From NCBI GenBank assembly GCA_947626435.1, contig CANQSB010000001.1, positions 124,001-188,000 on the forward strand: 64,000 bases of DNA, read 5' to 3'. Positions 8,885-17,273 of the stretch are shown piece by piece. Each line of letters begins with the position of its first letter. The first letter of the stretch is position 1. The position numbers and the translations under genes are program-made. The notes under the pieces are model-generated. The model searched no databases. It was not told the origin of the DNA and was given only the letters and a program-made list of their open reading frames with translations. The stretch is from an uncultured Lachnospiraceae bacterium (lineage in GTDB: Bacteria > Bacillota > Clostridia > Lachnospirales > Lachnospiraceae).

Positions 8885-9931
8885 TCAGCGCATTGCAATG
8901 TAAATTCCCCCAAGCAGAATACAGGGAATACATGCCGTAAGCATCAGGAGCGGCGTCTTGAACTCCCTCTTTTTTATACCTATAAGCACAGCCGCAAGCC
9001 CGACTACAGTAGGTACAAGCATAAAAGCTATGCTTGTCGCAAAAACCGCGGACAAAATGACACACACAAGAAGCATAAACATGCCCTTGTTGCTCTTTGC
9101 CTCCGCAAGGTTCAGGAAACACAAAAACAATGCGGGCAGCACCATTCCCGCCATAAGTCCCTTTCCCTGCCACGTCCTTGTCATCGCAAAGGTCTCGGCG
9201 GTATACAGGGATATATTCCCAAAGGCAAGCCACAAGGCAATCAAAATCATAAACACCGGTCTGTATTTTCTTTTTTCATTGTCCAGAAGCCTTGCACAAA
9301 TCTGTGATAGGACACAGTACATAAGCAAAAGCCATACCACCGCAAGCATTGTATGTGCTACCGCTGCAGGCGCAACACCACTGAGCCTCGAAAGCCATGC
9401 CTGATAAACAGGTGTAGGCGACAGTGCATGGCGCGCGTCAAGCGGGCGCAGATACCCTGAATAAGCGTCACGCAGATACATCGTGTCAAAGGTGTTCGTC
9501 AGCACAGCCATAGCTATATAGTACGCATCATCGCCGTCATAGTATTCAAACATCACTGCATACGCCATCTGCGCGGCTATGATGAGAAAAGCAGCCGCCC
9601 ATCCGGCCTTTATATGTACCGCCTCGGAGCGAAATGCCTTTATCTGCTCCACGTACGCCGCGAGTGCCCCTTTTGTGCAGGATAACGCATATATAAGCAA
9701 CACAGCGATAACCACTGTATATGTTATAACCAACGCCGTAAAGCTTTTTTCCAACAAAATAAAAGGAACTGCCGTCACCTCAAACACAGCAAAGCTCAAA
9801 AAACAACCGCACAAATATGTCATAGCCGGTGTTTTTTGAGCCTTATCCATATATTTTACCGGTATCATTCCAAGGATAAAGGGCACCGGCAGTACAAGTA
9901 TTGCCAGTATGCCCCATTTTAAGATTCTCAA
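8885..9931 (-). CDS. Polytopic membrane protein, DUF6077-like (348 aa)
   Basis: About ten hydrophobic segments. The acidic motif FEYYDGDDAYYIAMAVLTNT is at about residue 127, followed by PLDARHALSPTPVYQAWLS. An Asp-rich first outside loop followed by a proline/histidine-containing loop resembles GT-C fold glycosyltransferases that use lipid-phosphate sugars, although no catalytic assignment can be made. The start is a TTG at 9931 with AGGAG 8 bases upstream; no nearby ATG fits the frame. It lies 35 bases after the SGNH gene and 35 bases before the membrane protein at 8001-8849, with which it may form one functional unit. Confidence 0.7.
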   Translation of the reverse strand: MRILKWGILAILVLPVPFILGMIPVKYMDKAQKTPAMTYLCGCFLSFAVFEVTAVPFILLEKSFTALVITYTVVIAVLLIYALSCTKGALAAYVEQIKAFRSEAVHIKAGWAAAFLIIAAQMAYAVMFEYYDGDDAYYIAMAVLTNTFDTMYLRDAYSGYLRPLDARHALSPTPVYQAWLSRLSGVAPAAVAHTMLAVVWLLLMYCVLSQICARLLDNEKRKYRPVFMILIALWLAFGNISLYTAETFAMTRTWQGKGLMAGMVLPALFLCFLNLAEAKSNKGMFMLLVCVILSAVFATSIAFMLVPTVVGLAAVLIGIKKREFKTPLLMLTACIPCILLGGIYIAMR

Positions 9932-9966
9932 TAATACATCTCCTGTCTTTTGATAATTTTAGAAAA

Positions 9967-11172
9967 TCACTGTTCGTTTTGGCTAAAGTACAGTGACAGC
10001 TCCGCCGCTATATGCGTCCCGAGGGCAATGTTGCCGTTATCCTTGGGATGAAGGCTGTCACGCAGGTAATAATTGGAAGATTCCTTATCGCTGCAGTCCA
10101 TAAAACCGGTATCATATAAATCTATAATATGAAAACCATACTCCTCCACAAGCTGACGTTCAGCCTCCATATAATCGCCTAAATCAGGCTGCCCGTTGAA
10201 GTCAGAATAGCTGCATTTTGACGTCCTTGACACGTCATACATAGTTACAAAAAATATATCCTTGTCGGAATAATATCTTTCCATCTCGTTCAGAAGATAT
10301 CTCAGTGAACCACAAAAGCCTGCCGTGCTAGTCTTATTGTCAACATCTCCAAAACGTTTTTCGGGAACCTCCGTCAGATAATCGTTTATACCCGCCAAAA
10401 CTACTACTATATCGGAATCATTATTCATTATATTGCTAAAATTCATTGCTATTGAAAGCTCATCTCCGCCATATGTAGAAAACATACGTCCGCCCGCGCC
10501 ATGGTTCAACACACGCTGAAAGTGTAAGTATGAATTAGCATACGTGACATAGCTTACCATGTTTCCGTTTTGATCAATCGCGCTTGTTATGCCTTCCGTG
10601 ATACTGTCGCCGATAAACACAATATTCTTTTTTGAAAAATCATATGAATTGTTATTCAATATCTGCTTATCCATCTGCACTATCTTTTCCGTCTTATCTT
10701 TAGAATTTGCAAGCTTATATAACCCTTGCCTCGCCTCATCAAAATTCAACTGCTGCTCTCGTCTCGCTGCCTTTTCGCCCTCTGTAAGCTTCTGTATTTC
10801 ATTTAATTCTGCTGTCTGAGGCTCGCTTGCCGTTTCACTTTCTTCAGTACTGCTCTCGGTTTCCTCTTTCTCTTCTTCCTCTGATGCAGTTTCCTCCTGT
10901 GTGCCCTCTATCTGCGAGGTTTCCTCCTGTGATTCTTCCTCTGAAAGCAGGCTAGACAATTCCTCGCTGCTCTCATCGCTAAAATCCTCTCTCACAATGA
11001 CATCCGGATTACCAGCGCCACCATCACAGCACGGGCAATCAGTACAGCTACAGCCTTCCACGCAGTTAAGCCTCGCCTGAGTATTATCATCCAACGAATC
11101 GTTCTGACAAGCCGACAATGACATCGCGACAGTCAGCGCAGTTATTGTTGACAGTAGTTTTCTCTTTTTCAT
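9967..11172 (-). CDS. SGNH/GDSL-family esterase lipoprotein with Cys cluster (401 aa)
   Basis: A secreted lipoprotein. The signal ends in LSAC with the lipidated Cys at 22. Next come a Cys-rich stretch (Cys 37, 41, 43, 46, 48, 49), a long Ser/Glu linker to about residue 125 and the catalytic domain. SGNH blocks are visible: FIGDSITEG with nucleophile Ser190, GAGGRM near 225, GIND at 261-264 and DSLHP near 377 for Asp and His. This family removes or moves O-acetyl groups on polysaccharides or peptidoglycan. In this locus it may edit acyl groups on the surface glycan (inference). The start at 11172 has GAGGAG 8 bases upstream. The Cys cluster beside the lipid anchor is unusual and could bind metal or form disulfides. 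Confidence 0.88.
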   Translation of the reverse strand: MKKRKLLSTITALTVAMSLSACQNDSLDDNTQARLNCVEGCSCTDCPCCDGGAGNPDVIVREDFSDESSEELSSLLSEEESQEETSQIEGTQEETASEEEEKEETESSTEESETASEPQTAELNEIQKLTEGEKAARREQQLNFDEARQGLYKLANSKDKTEKIVQMDKQILNNNSYDFSKKNIVFIGDSITEGITSAIDQNGNMVSYVTYANSYLHFQRVLNHGAGGRMFSTYGGDELSIAMNFSNIMNNDSDIVVVLAGINDYLTEVPEKRFGDVDNKTSTAGFCGSLRYLLNEMERYYSDKDIFFVTMYDVSRTSKCSYSDFNGQPDLGDYMEAERQLVEEYGFHIIDLYDTGFMDCSDKESSNYYLRDSLHPKDNGNIALGTHIAAELSLYFSQNEQ

Positions 11173-11208
11173 AATTTTTTCTCCTCAAAAACATATTTAA
11201 AAACATAT

Positions 11209-12132
11209 TTATATATGTCCACTATGTCCTAAAAGCCGCAGACAATCCGCCTCAAAAAAACGATTATCAGACATATAAAAATTTGCAAGCTCCCTATTTC
11301 TCGCATCCAAAAGCTCATATTCAGCCGTAAGCCCACCAGGATGGAACATAAGCTCCAAATCAGCTCCTTTCCTTGCCGCCCATGCCTTATAGTATGGCAA
11401 AAGTCTGTCTACCACATCCCATTTCATCTCACAGGTGTAAAATATGCCAAAAAATACAGGCACCTTTATCCCCCTCGCCTCTAAACGCTTCCTGTTCCTC
11501 CGCGCATACAAATTCAATATGCACCACTTTAACAGATTTACAGGCTTAATCCTCATTTCCTTATCACACATGAACAGCGCCGGATGCAGCGGGTCAACCG
11601 GTATTCTGATGTAACGTATGCCAAGCGCCTTAAACTCCTCCTCGGAAAGTACCTCCAGCAGGCTGTCAAACACTATCGGTATCATGTGATAATGTTGATG
11701 TGAATCCACCGCAGTTATCCTATAGTCACAGACCTGCGTAACGGCTCTAAGCTGTGCCCTAAGTTCATCTTTAATTTGTTTTTTTAGCTTTACTCTATTT
11801 TTTCCATGTACGGTAAAATTCCATATAAAGAAGTCAATAAAAGATTTAGAAAAATAACCAGCCTTATCTGTCAGAAACGGCACACAATCCGCCCCCGCAA
11901 CCGGCGTTCCCTCCACAAAGTTTATGTGAAGCACCCTGCGTATGGCAGCTTCCGCATCAACTTCATCAAGCAGTCTACGGCTTTCCTCAAGCTCCTTTGA
12001 ATTAGGTATGACGCTTATGCTGTTAAGCGCGCCATCCTTATAGCACTCAAGTATTTTCTGCGACTGTACTGACGTCACACCATAATCATCAGCATGAAAC
12101 CATATTCTGCACGCTTCTCCATCATTATCCAC
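11209..12132 (-). CDS. YdjC/ChbG-family carbohydrate deacetylase-like protein (307 aa)
   Basis: The fold is a polysaccharide-deacetylase-like barrel. The metal-binding HADDYG is at residues 13-18 and the HxH-type DSHQHYHMIPI sits mid-protein. These are the hallmarks of YdjC (ChbG, HpnK) proteins, which remove acetyl groups from N-acetylated sugars. About 300 residues is normal. The start is a GTG at 12132, with AGGAG about 12 bases upstream, a slightly long spacing. It follows the TagA-like GT by 3 bases, so it is co-translated with chain assembly. It could de-N-acetylate a lipid-linked amino sugar to create a free amine on the glycan (inference). Confidence 0.87.
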   Translation of the reverse strand: MDNDGEACRIWFHADDYGVTSVQSQKILECYKDGALNSISVIPNSKELEESRRLLDEVDAEAAIRRVLHINFVEGTPVAGADCVPFLTDKAGYFSKSFIDFFIWNFTVHGKNRVKLKKQIKDELRAQLRAVTQVCDYRITAVDSHQHYHMIPIVFDSLLEVLSEEEFKALGIRYIRIPVDPLHPALFMCDKEMRIKPVNLLKWCILNLYARRNRKRLEARGIKVPVFFGIFYTCEMKWDVVDRLLPYYKAWAARKGADLELMFHPGGLTAEYELLDARNRELANFYMSDNRFFEADCLRLLGHSGHI

Positions 12133-12135
12133 GTC

Positions 12136-12882
12136 TTATTTTTTCTCCTGACCGATATATTTAATAAATTTAAAATTCGTAACCACATACCTGCGCCACA
12201 GCCGCTTAGGGTCCTGCATAAAACGGTAAAGCCACTCAAGCGACAGCCTCTGCATAAGCTTCGGCGCGCGCTTTATATTGCCGGCAAGATAGTCAAAGCC
12301 TGCACCGACGCCTATCATCACGCCATCGAGCTTCCCTCTATGGCGATACATAAACTCCTCCTGCTTCGGCGCCCCCAGTCCTACCCATATGATATCAGGC
12401 GCTGAAGCATTAATCAGCCCCGTTAGCTCAGCATCCTCACTCTCTGAAAGCTCACGAAAGGGCGGGGAATACATTCCCGCAATCACGGCATTCGGATATT
12501 CATTCTCTATTTTTGTGCGCATAGCGTCAAGCGTCTGCTGAGTAGAGCCATAAAAAAAATGTCTTAACGGTCTGCCGCCCACCCCTGCCTTCAAAAGCTC
12601 TGTCATAAGGTCAGGTCCCGTCACTCTCTCTGCCTCTTCAAACCCGCACTTTCTGCTGTATATGGAAAGCGGCGCACCGTCGGGAAGCGCCATCGCCGCG
12701 CTGTTTTGTATATTTCTGTACGCATCGCTTTCATACGCCATCACAGTCGTATGGACATTTGAAACACAGATGTACCTACCGCGCAATTCATCCATATGAG
12801 TGACAATATAGTTGACAGTATCTCCCATATTCGTGACATTTATTCTCGTCTTTAATATTTCACAATATTTTAAGCCATCCAT
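12136..12882 (-). CDS. WecG/TagA/CpsF-family glycosyltransferase (GT26)
   Basis: 248 residues with the GT26 features SNVHTTVMAYES, MALPDGAPLSIYSR, GPDLMTELL and VGLGAPKQEEF. TagA-type enzymes add N-acetylmannosamine to lipid-linked GlcNAc. WecG adds ManNAcA. The family is cytoplasmic and membrane-peripheral. The ATG at 12882 directly follows the TAA of the polyprenyl sugar transferase gene with no intervening base, so the second sugar is probably added by this protein immediately after the initiating one (inference). The UDP-GlcNAc 2-epimerase-like gene at 34745 could supply the ManNAc donor. Confidence 0.93.
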   Translation of the reverse strand: MDGLKYCEILKTRINVTNMGDTVNYIVTHMDELRGRYICVSNVHTTVMAYESDAYRNIQNSAAMALPDGAPLSIYSRKCGFEEAERVTGPDLMTELLKAGVGGRPLRHFFYGSTQQTLDAMRTKIENEYPNAVIAGMYSPPFRELSESEDAELTGLINASAPDIIWVGLGAPKQEEFMYRHRGKLDGVMIGVGAGFDYLAGNIKRAPKLMQRLSLEWLYRFMQDPKRLWRRYVVTNFKFIKYIGQEKK

Positions 12883-14307
12883 TTATTTTGAACCTTTCGC
12901 TCCAAGCACGGCAAATATCGTCATAAACAAAATCTTCACGTCAAGCCCCAGCGACCAGTTATCTATATATTCGAGGTCAAGCCTCACTATCTCGTCAAAA
13001 TCCTGAATGTCGCTCCTGCCGCTCACCTGCCACATGCCGGTAAGCCCGGGAGTAATGCTCAATCTGCGGCGGTAATAGCCGCTGTATTTTTCAAACTCGT
13101 CCTCCGTCGGCGGACGCGTCCCCACAAGGCTCATATCGCCCTTTAATATATTAAAAAACTGCGGCATTTCATCAATGCTTGTCCTTCTCAGAAACCTTCC
13201 GACTTTAGTGATTCGTGGGTCGTCTTCCATCTTGAACATAAGCCCGCTCATCTCATTTTTTGACTCAAGCTCCTTTTTGCGCTCCTCCGCATCAATATAC
13301 ATAGAGCGGAATTTCCACAATTTAAAGCGCCTGCCGTTTTTACCTATCCTAGTCTGCGAGAAAAATACAGGTCCTTGAGAATCGAGCTTAATCGCCACAG
13401 CAACGAATGGCGTAATCACAGCCGTAATGACAAGTCCCACAAGCGCGCCCGCAATATCAATGACACGCTTAATAAACAGCCGCCTCGAATCCATCGTCTT
13501 CACTGCAAAAGAAATAACACTGTACCCCGCCATACTCTGCGCATAAGTATTGGGGCTGGGTCTGCTGAACAGGTCCACATTATAGTGGCATACAAGCCCC
13601 ATCTCCTCAAAGCGCTCAATTATGCCGCGTATCTCCGCCGCCGCGACATCGGGCAGCGATATAAAGACCTCATCCACCATCATCTGCACGACTACATCAT
13701 ACAGGTCATCTATCGATGCTACTACCGGAATGCCGCTTATCATCCGCCCACGCCTGTCCTCGTCATACACTGCCACAGACGTAATCTGATAATACCAGTC
13801 ATTATCCTTTACAAGCCGCTCAACCACTTCTTCAGCATTACACGCCTTTGCCAGCACCAGTAATTTCGTGCTGCTCACACTTCGCTTGTAATACCCCCAC
13901 ATAAGCTTTTTGAAAGCAAGATGCGCACAGTATGTAATAAGCGTATTGAGCACAGCGAATATAACATAAATCAGTCGTGAAAAGCCGTATGACTGCTGCG
14001 TTATATAAAGCACCATTACGAGCCCCACTATGATTATCAACGTATACCGCGCCGTATAATAAAACTCCTGATAATAGCCACGGTAGAAAAAATTTCTGTT
14101 TGCATCAAGAAACAGCGCATATATGAGGCACAACACCACAATATATGCGCCCACAGTCATATGGAACTGTCTGGGATAAATCTCATAATGTATGATATGA
14201 AATCTTATAAACAGTGACAAAACATAAGAAAGAACGGCACAGACAATGTCTATGCCCGAAACACAGTAGGTTTCTATCATATTGTTCTTTCTTCTGACAT
14301 TTTCCAT
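12883..14307 (-). CDS. Initiating polyprenyl-phosphate sugar-1-phosphate transferase (exopolysaccharide type, 474 aa)
   Basis: Starts repeat-unit synthesis by moving a sugar-1-phosphate onto undecaprenyl phosphate. The N-terminal half has about four to five membrane segments and a Rossmann-like cytosolic domain. The C-terminal catalytic domain carries KRVIDIAGALVGL, KLWKFRSMYIDAEERK, RRTSIDEMPQFFNILKGDMS, VGTRPPTEDE and PGLTGMWQVSGRS, the full signature of the bacterial sugar transferase family. The start ATG at 14307 has AAGGAA upstream. A promoter is visible at 14386-14415, so this gene probably opens an operon running through the GT26, deacetylase and esterase. The donor sugar cannot be read from the sequence. 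Confidence 0.95.
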   Translation of the reverse strand: MENVRRKNNMIETYCVSGIDIVCAVLSYVLSLFIRFHIIHYEIYPRQFHMTVGAYIVVLCLIYALFLDANRNFFYRGYYQEFYYTARYTLIIIVGLVMVLYITQQSYGFSRLIYVIFAVLNTLITYCAHLAFKKLMWGYYKRSVSSTKLLVLAKACNAEEVVERLVKDNDWYYQITSVAVYDEDRRGRMISGIPVVASIDDLYDVVVQMMVDEVFISLPDVAAAEIRGIIERFEEMGLVCHYNVDLFSRPSPNTYAQSMAGYSVISFAVKTMDSRRLFIKRVIDIAGALVGLVITAVITPFVAVAIKLDSQGPVFFSQTRIGKNGRRFKLWKFRSMYIDAEERKKELESKNEMSGLMFKMEDDPRITKVGRFLRRTSIDEMPQFFNILKGDMSLVGTRPPTEDEFEKYSGYYRRRLSITPGLTGMWQVSGRSDIQDFDEIVRLDLEYIDNWSLGLDVKILFMTIFAVLGAKGSK

Positions 14308-14385
14308 TTTTTATTTCCTTATTTTATATTATAGTCAGTCGATAATCTGAATGTAAAACACAGCGTCCAAAACACAAAATATCAA

Positions 14386-14415
14386 ATTATAATCGCATTT
14401 GATATAGTATAACAA
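14386..14415 (-). promoter_or_regulatory. Promoter for the sugar-transferase operon
   Basis: Minus-strand -35 TTGTTA at 14410-14415, an 18-base spacer and a perfect -10 TATAAT at 14386-14391, about 80 bases before the ATG at 14307. The surrounding 160-base intergenic stretch is AT-rich and holds nothing else that I can recognise. Confidence 0.55.
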
Positions 14416-14470
14416 ATTTTAAAATATCATACTATGGCAATATTCACAATATTTGTCTACATTTCTGTCG

Positions 14471-15268
14471 TTATTTTGGCTTATATGCACCAAACGTATT
14501 TTTTATCAGAATTTTCATAAGCTCACTGTTGCCCTTTAGAAAACTGATTTTCGTAGGTGTCTTTCCCTTTTTGGGATATGCCCGCGTGACAGGTATCTCA
14601 CAGGCTTTAAGCCCTATCTGCGTAGCTCTCACGGAAAGATACGCCAGCAGCTCATATGTCATAAAGATATCCCTGAGCGGCTGCACTCTCTCATCCGTCA
14701 AGTACCTTGCCGAATACGCTCTGTATGCGTTTGTAGTATCAGTAAAACGCTGCCCCGCCGTCAGCGAAATAATCGGAGCATGTATAAGCCTTACCGAAAT
14801 ATTTCTGATAAACGGCGTATTTATCGCTCTACCACCCTTAATAAAGCGCGAACCCTGCACGAAATCATAGCCCTCGTTCAGCTTTTGGATAAATCGTGGA
14901 ACATCCTCTATGCTGTCCTTATTGTTGCCGTCTATCGTTATTATTCCCTTATATCCTCTTTGCAGCGCCCACCAAATGCCCATTCTTAGCTGAGCTCCCT
15001 GCCTGCCTTCGCCTTTTTTGACAAGCAGCGTGTTTACTTTCAGCTTTTTCATCTTTTTGGCGTCCACAGAGCCGTCAGTCGAGCCCCCATCACATATGAC
15101 GATATCCGCACAGTCATAAATATTATGCTTGTATGCGCGGTAAAGCTCCTTCAAAATCCGCTCACCCTCATTTATTACAGGAATAAGCACAGCAAAATCA
15201 CTTGTTTTTTCATTGTATTCAGTGCACTCAAAACAAGGTACACCTGCCGGATTATATTCAGTAATCAT
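14471..15268 (-). CDS. GT2 family glycosyltransferase, polyprenyl-P-sugar synthase type (265 aa)
   Basis: GT-A fold enzyme. FAVLIPVINEGERI starts the domain, VICDGGSTDGS is the nucleotide-binding loop, and GIITIDGNNKDSIEDVPRFI marks the DxD-like region (here Asp-Gly-Asn), followed by FVQGSRFIKGGRAI. The last pattern (QGSRF..GG) is typical of dolichol/polyprenyl-phosphate mannose synthase relatives. No C-terminal membrane segments are obvious, unlike the GtrB-like proteins nearby. The DxD motif lacks its second Asp, as in several members of this subfamily. The start is ATG at 15268. A transferase that makes a lipid-phosphate sugar for outside decoration is likely (inference). Confidence 0.88.
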   Translation of the reverse strand: MITEYNPAGVPCFECTEYNEKTSDFAVLIPVINEGERILKELYRAYKHNIYDCADIVICDGGSTDGSVDAKKMKKLKVNTLLVKKGEGRQGAQLRMGIWWALQRGYKGIITIDGNNKDSIEDVPRFIQKLNEGYDFVQGSRFIKGGRAINTPFIRNISVRLIHAPIISLTAGQRFTDTTNAYRAYSARYLTDERVQPLRDIFMTYELLAYLSVRATQIGLKACEIPVTRAYPKKGKTPTKISFLKGNSELMKILIKNTFGAYKPK

Positions 15269-15312
15269 ATATACGCGCCTTTCAAAATATATGATATTCG
15301 CCCCAACTGCAA

Positions 15313-16125
15313 TTAAGCCAAGGCAAGTTCCTTTACATATGCCAGTGTCTCGGAAATAAGCGCCACATCGTCAGTCCTGCCCATCTCTATTGAAACATAT
15401 CCGTCATAATCGTTTTCTTTCAAAAAGCAGATTAGCTCACCATGCAGCCGCCTCCTGCCCGCGTCGTTTTTTATCGGCGCAAGATGCGGCTCACTTATAT
15501 GGACATGACTTATATACCCTGCCTTGCCTTCGAGCGTCTCTATTCTTTCATTGTTTTGTATCATAGTGCCGACATCGAGGTTGAGCCCGAAACCGTCCAA
15601 GCCCACCTCATCGATAAGCGCAAGCGCCTCGGCTGTCGTATTTATATAGTTTGTATTGTAAATGACGGGATTGGCCTCCATTCCGATTATCGCGCCCTTT
15701 TTCGAGGCATATCCGCCGACACGCCTGAAAAACTCAACGCCGCGCCGCCTCTGAATGTCTTCTTCACCCTCCGGAAGAGCCCTGTTTTTAGGACTGCCAA
15801 ACACCAAGTTCCTACAGCCTATGGCAGCGGCGAAATCCACAGCCGCCTCCGTATACGACGCAAGCGTTTCCCACTCCCGGCTGCTGCCAAAAAGCTTTTC
15901 ACTCCTGCCAAACCATATCGACTGCATAGACGGTATCTCGAAACCATATAGTGCTTTCACGTCTTCTGCCCAAGCCCTCGCGCGTTCGAGCTGCCCATAC
16001 GGATTATCAGGAATTATGCGCGTAGGCGCTATTTCAAGTCCGCCATAACCGTATTTTTTCATCAAAGCATAGACCGCATCATCATCCGCCGCCTGCCATG
16101 CTATGTTTGATATCGCAAGCTTCAT
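15313..16125 (-). CDS. TIM-barrel sugar phosphate isomerase/epimerase family protein (270 aa)
   Basis: An AP-endonuclease-2-like (xylose isomerase-type) barrel. LAISNIAWQAADDDAVY starts the barrel, IGMEANPVIYNTNYINT has a metal-type Glu, GLNLDVGTM and ISHVHISEPHL carry Asp and His ligands, and VSIEMGRTDD ends it. The family isomerises or epimerises sugars and sugar phosphates using a divalent metal. The ATG at 16125 overlaps the stop of the SDR gene by one base (TAATG), so the two are co-translated. With the SDR and the FAD oxidoreductase upstream, it may be part of a small pathway that builds an unusual sugar (inference); the substrate is unknown. Confidence 0.85.
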   Translation of the reverse strand: MKLAISNIAWQAADDDAVYALMKKYGYGGLEIAPTRIIPDNPYGQLERARAWAEDVKALYGFEIPSMQSIWFGRSEKLFGSSREWETLASYTEAAVDFAAAIGCRNLVFGSPKNRALPEGEEDIQRRRGVEFFRRVGGYASKKGAIIGMEANPVIYNTNYINTTAEALALIDEVGLDGFGLNLDVGTMIQNNERIETLEGKAGYISHVHISEPHLAPIKNDAGRRRLHGELICFLKENDYDGYVSIEMGRTDDVALISETLAYVKELALA

Positions 16126-17075
16126 TATTTTAAAAACTCCTCCCGCACGCCGCTCATATCCACAAATTTTTTAATATCATCAAGGATATCCGCCTTGTCA
16201 TACATATACCCGTTCTTTCCGCCAAATTTATCTGCATACAAAGTCTTAAAGTCATATTGGGCAGGCTGCGCCGCAAGCTCGTTTTTGAATACATTGCCTG
16301 TTATATACTTGAAAAGCTCCGCCGCCGAAACAGGCTCCGTCGCCGCATTCAGCAATGTGATATCCGCATCGAGCGCCAACTGTATATCGCCCCACAAGCG
16401 CCGCAGCGGATAAAACTGGTATACACTTCTGCTGTCTGTAAAATTAAGCGCCGTAAAGCCAATATTCTTGAACATCTGCCTAAGATGACTTTTGTCCTCC
16501 TTTGCCAAAACCCTGCACTTATAATAACCATTGTCCTGCAGCTCATAATAACCGCTAAGCTTGGGCTCTTTAACACACAGCTCCTCATACTTTGATTTTT
16601 TCAGCATAGAGGGAATTACATTGATAAAATCATATATGAAATTTTTCTTTATATTAACGCCGTAAAGCGCAGGCAGTCTGATTATAAGCGCATCAGGATA
16701 GTTCTTCCTAACCCATGCCTCAAGATAATAGCGATTTAACCCATAAGGCTGTATCCCGCCTCCGCCAAGCACAGGACTTTCCTCGTTCACACCTGACGGA
16801 TTAGAATATACATCAATCGTCGAAATAAGTATAAGCTTCTTGGGATTTATCTGCCTGATATTCTCCTCAGCCTGCAAAATAAGCTCCAAATCGCGCTCAG
16901 GCGCACTGTACGCCAGAAACTTCTCGGCTCTAAGCCCCGCATAAATCAACAGCTCCGGCTCAAGCCCGTATGCTTTCTCTATATTGTGCGAATTGAACAC
17001 GCCGTCAATCCTGTTGCGCGCCCTCGCGTAAATGTTACTCCCCACAAAACCCGTATAACCAACCAGAATATTCAT
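16125..17075 (-). CDS. NAD(P)-dependent SDR sugar epimerase/reductase-like protein (316 aa)
   Basis: An extended short-chain dehydrogenase of the nucleotide-sugar type. The dinucleotide-binding GYTGFVGSNI is at residues 6-15, LILISTIDVYSNP carries the catalytic Ser/Thr region and PYGLNRYYLEAW is the active-site segment. The usual Tyr-x-x-x-Lys appears as Tyr-Gly-Leu-Asn-Arg, so Lys is replaced by Arg, which is noteworthy for catalysis. The start is ATG at 17075. It overlaps the downstream isomerase gene by one base. The family acts on nucleotide sugars in the cytoplasm; the exact reaction is not assignable. Confidence 0.82.
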   Translation of the reverse strand: MNILVGYTGFVGSNIYARARNRIDGVFNSHNIEKAYGLEPELLIYAGLRAEKFLAYSAPERDLELILQAEENIRQINPKKLILISTIDVYSNPSGVNEESPVLGGGGIQPYGLNRYYLEAWVRKNYPDALIIRLPALYGVNIKKNFIYDFINVIPSMLKKSKYEELCVKEPKLSGYYELQDNGYYKCRVLAKEDKSHLRQMFKNIGFTALNFTDSRSVYQFYPLRRLWGDIQLALDADITLLNAATEPVSAAELFKYITGNVFKNELAAQPAQYDFKTLYADKFGGKNGYMYDKADILDDIKKFVDMSGVREEFLK

Positions 17076-17149
17076 ATTAACCTCCTTACTGCTTTAACTA
17101 TATACTCAGGCATTTTGCAAAACTAAAAACTATATTCGCCAACAACATA

Positions 17150-17232
17150 GAATTTAGTCAAAATATATAAAATAAGCGGCGTCTTGCAGCTTGCTGCACC
17201 TAGCCGCGTTTTTATATATTTTGACTAAATTC
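17150..17232. repeat. 83-base long hairpin with perfect 23-base arms
   Basis: Positions 17150-17172 and 17210-17232 are perfect inverted repeats. Inside them lie a second pair (GCGGC at 17176-17180 with GCCGC at 17203-17207) and a third (GCAGC at 17186-17190 with GCTGC at 17193-17197, two-base loop). The whole forms one long stem with small internal loops. It lies between the GT2 gene ending at 17274 and the SDR starting at 17075. It could act as a transcription terminator (GC stem plus flanking A/T) or be a miniature repeat element. No clear target-site duplication is visible. Confidence 0.85.
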
Positions 17233-17273
17233 GGCCAGTTGAGAACACATTCCACAATTACCCATTAACATAA

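Noticed and set aside
8859-9233. A 124-codon minus-strand frame overlapping the 8885-9931 gene
   Set aside because: It overlaps a better-supported membrane-protein frame and has no recognisable features.
17150-17232. Invertible promoter between the 23-base arms
   Set aside because: Only 37 bases lie between the arms, which is shorter than known invertible promoters, and no recombinase gene is in the window.
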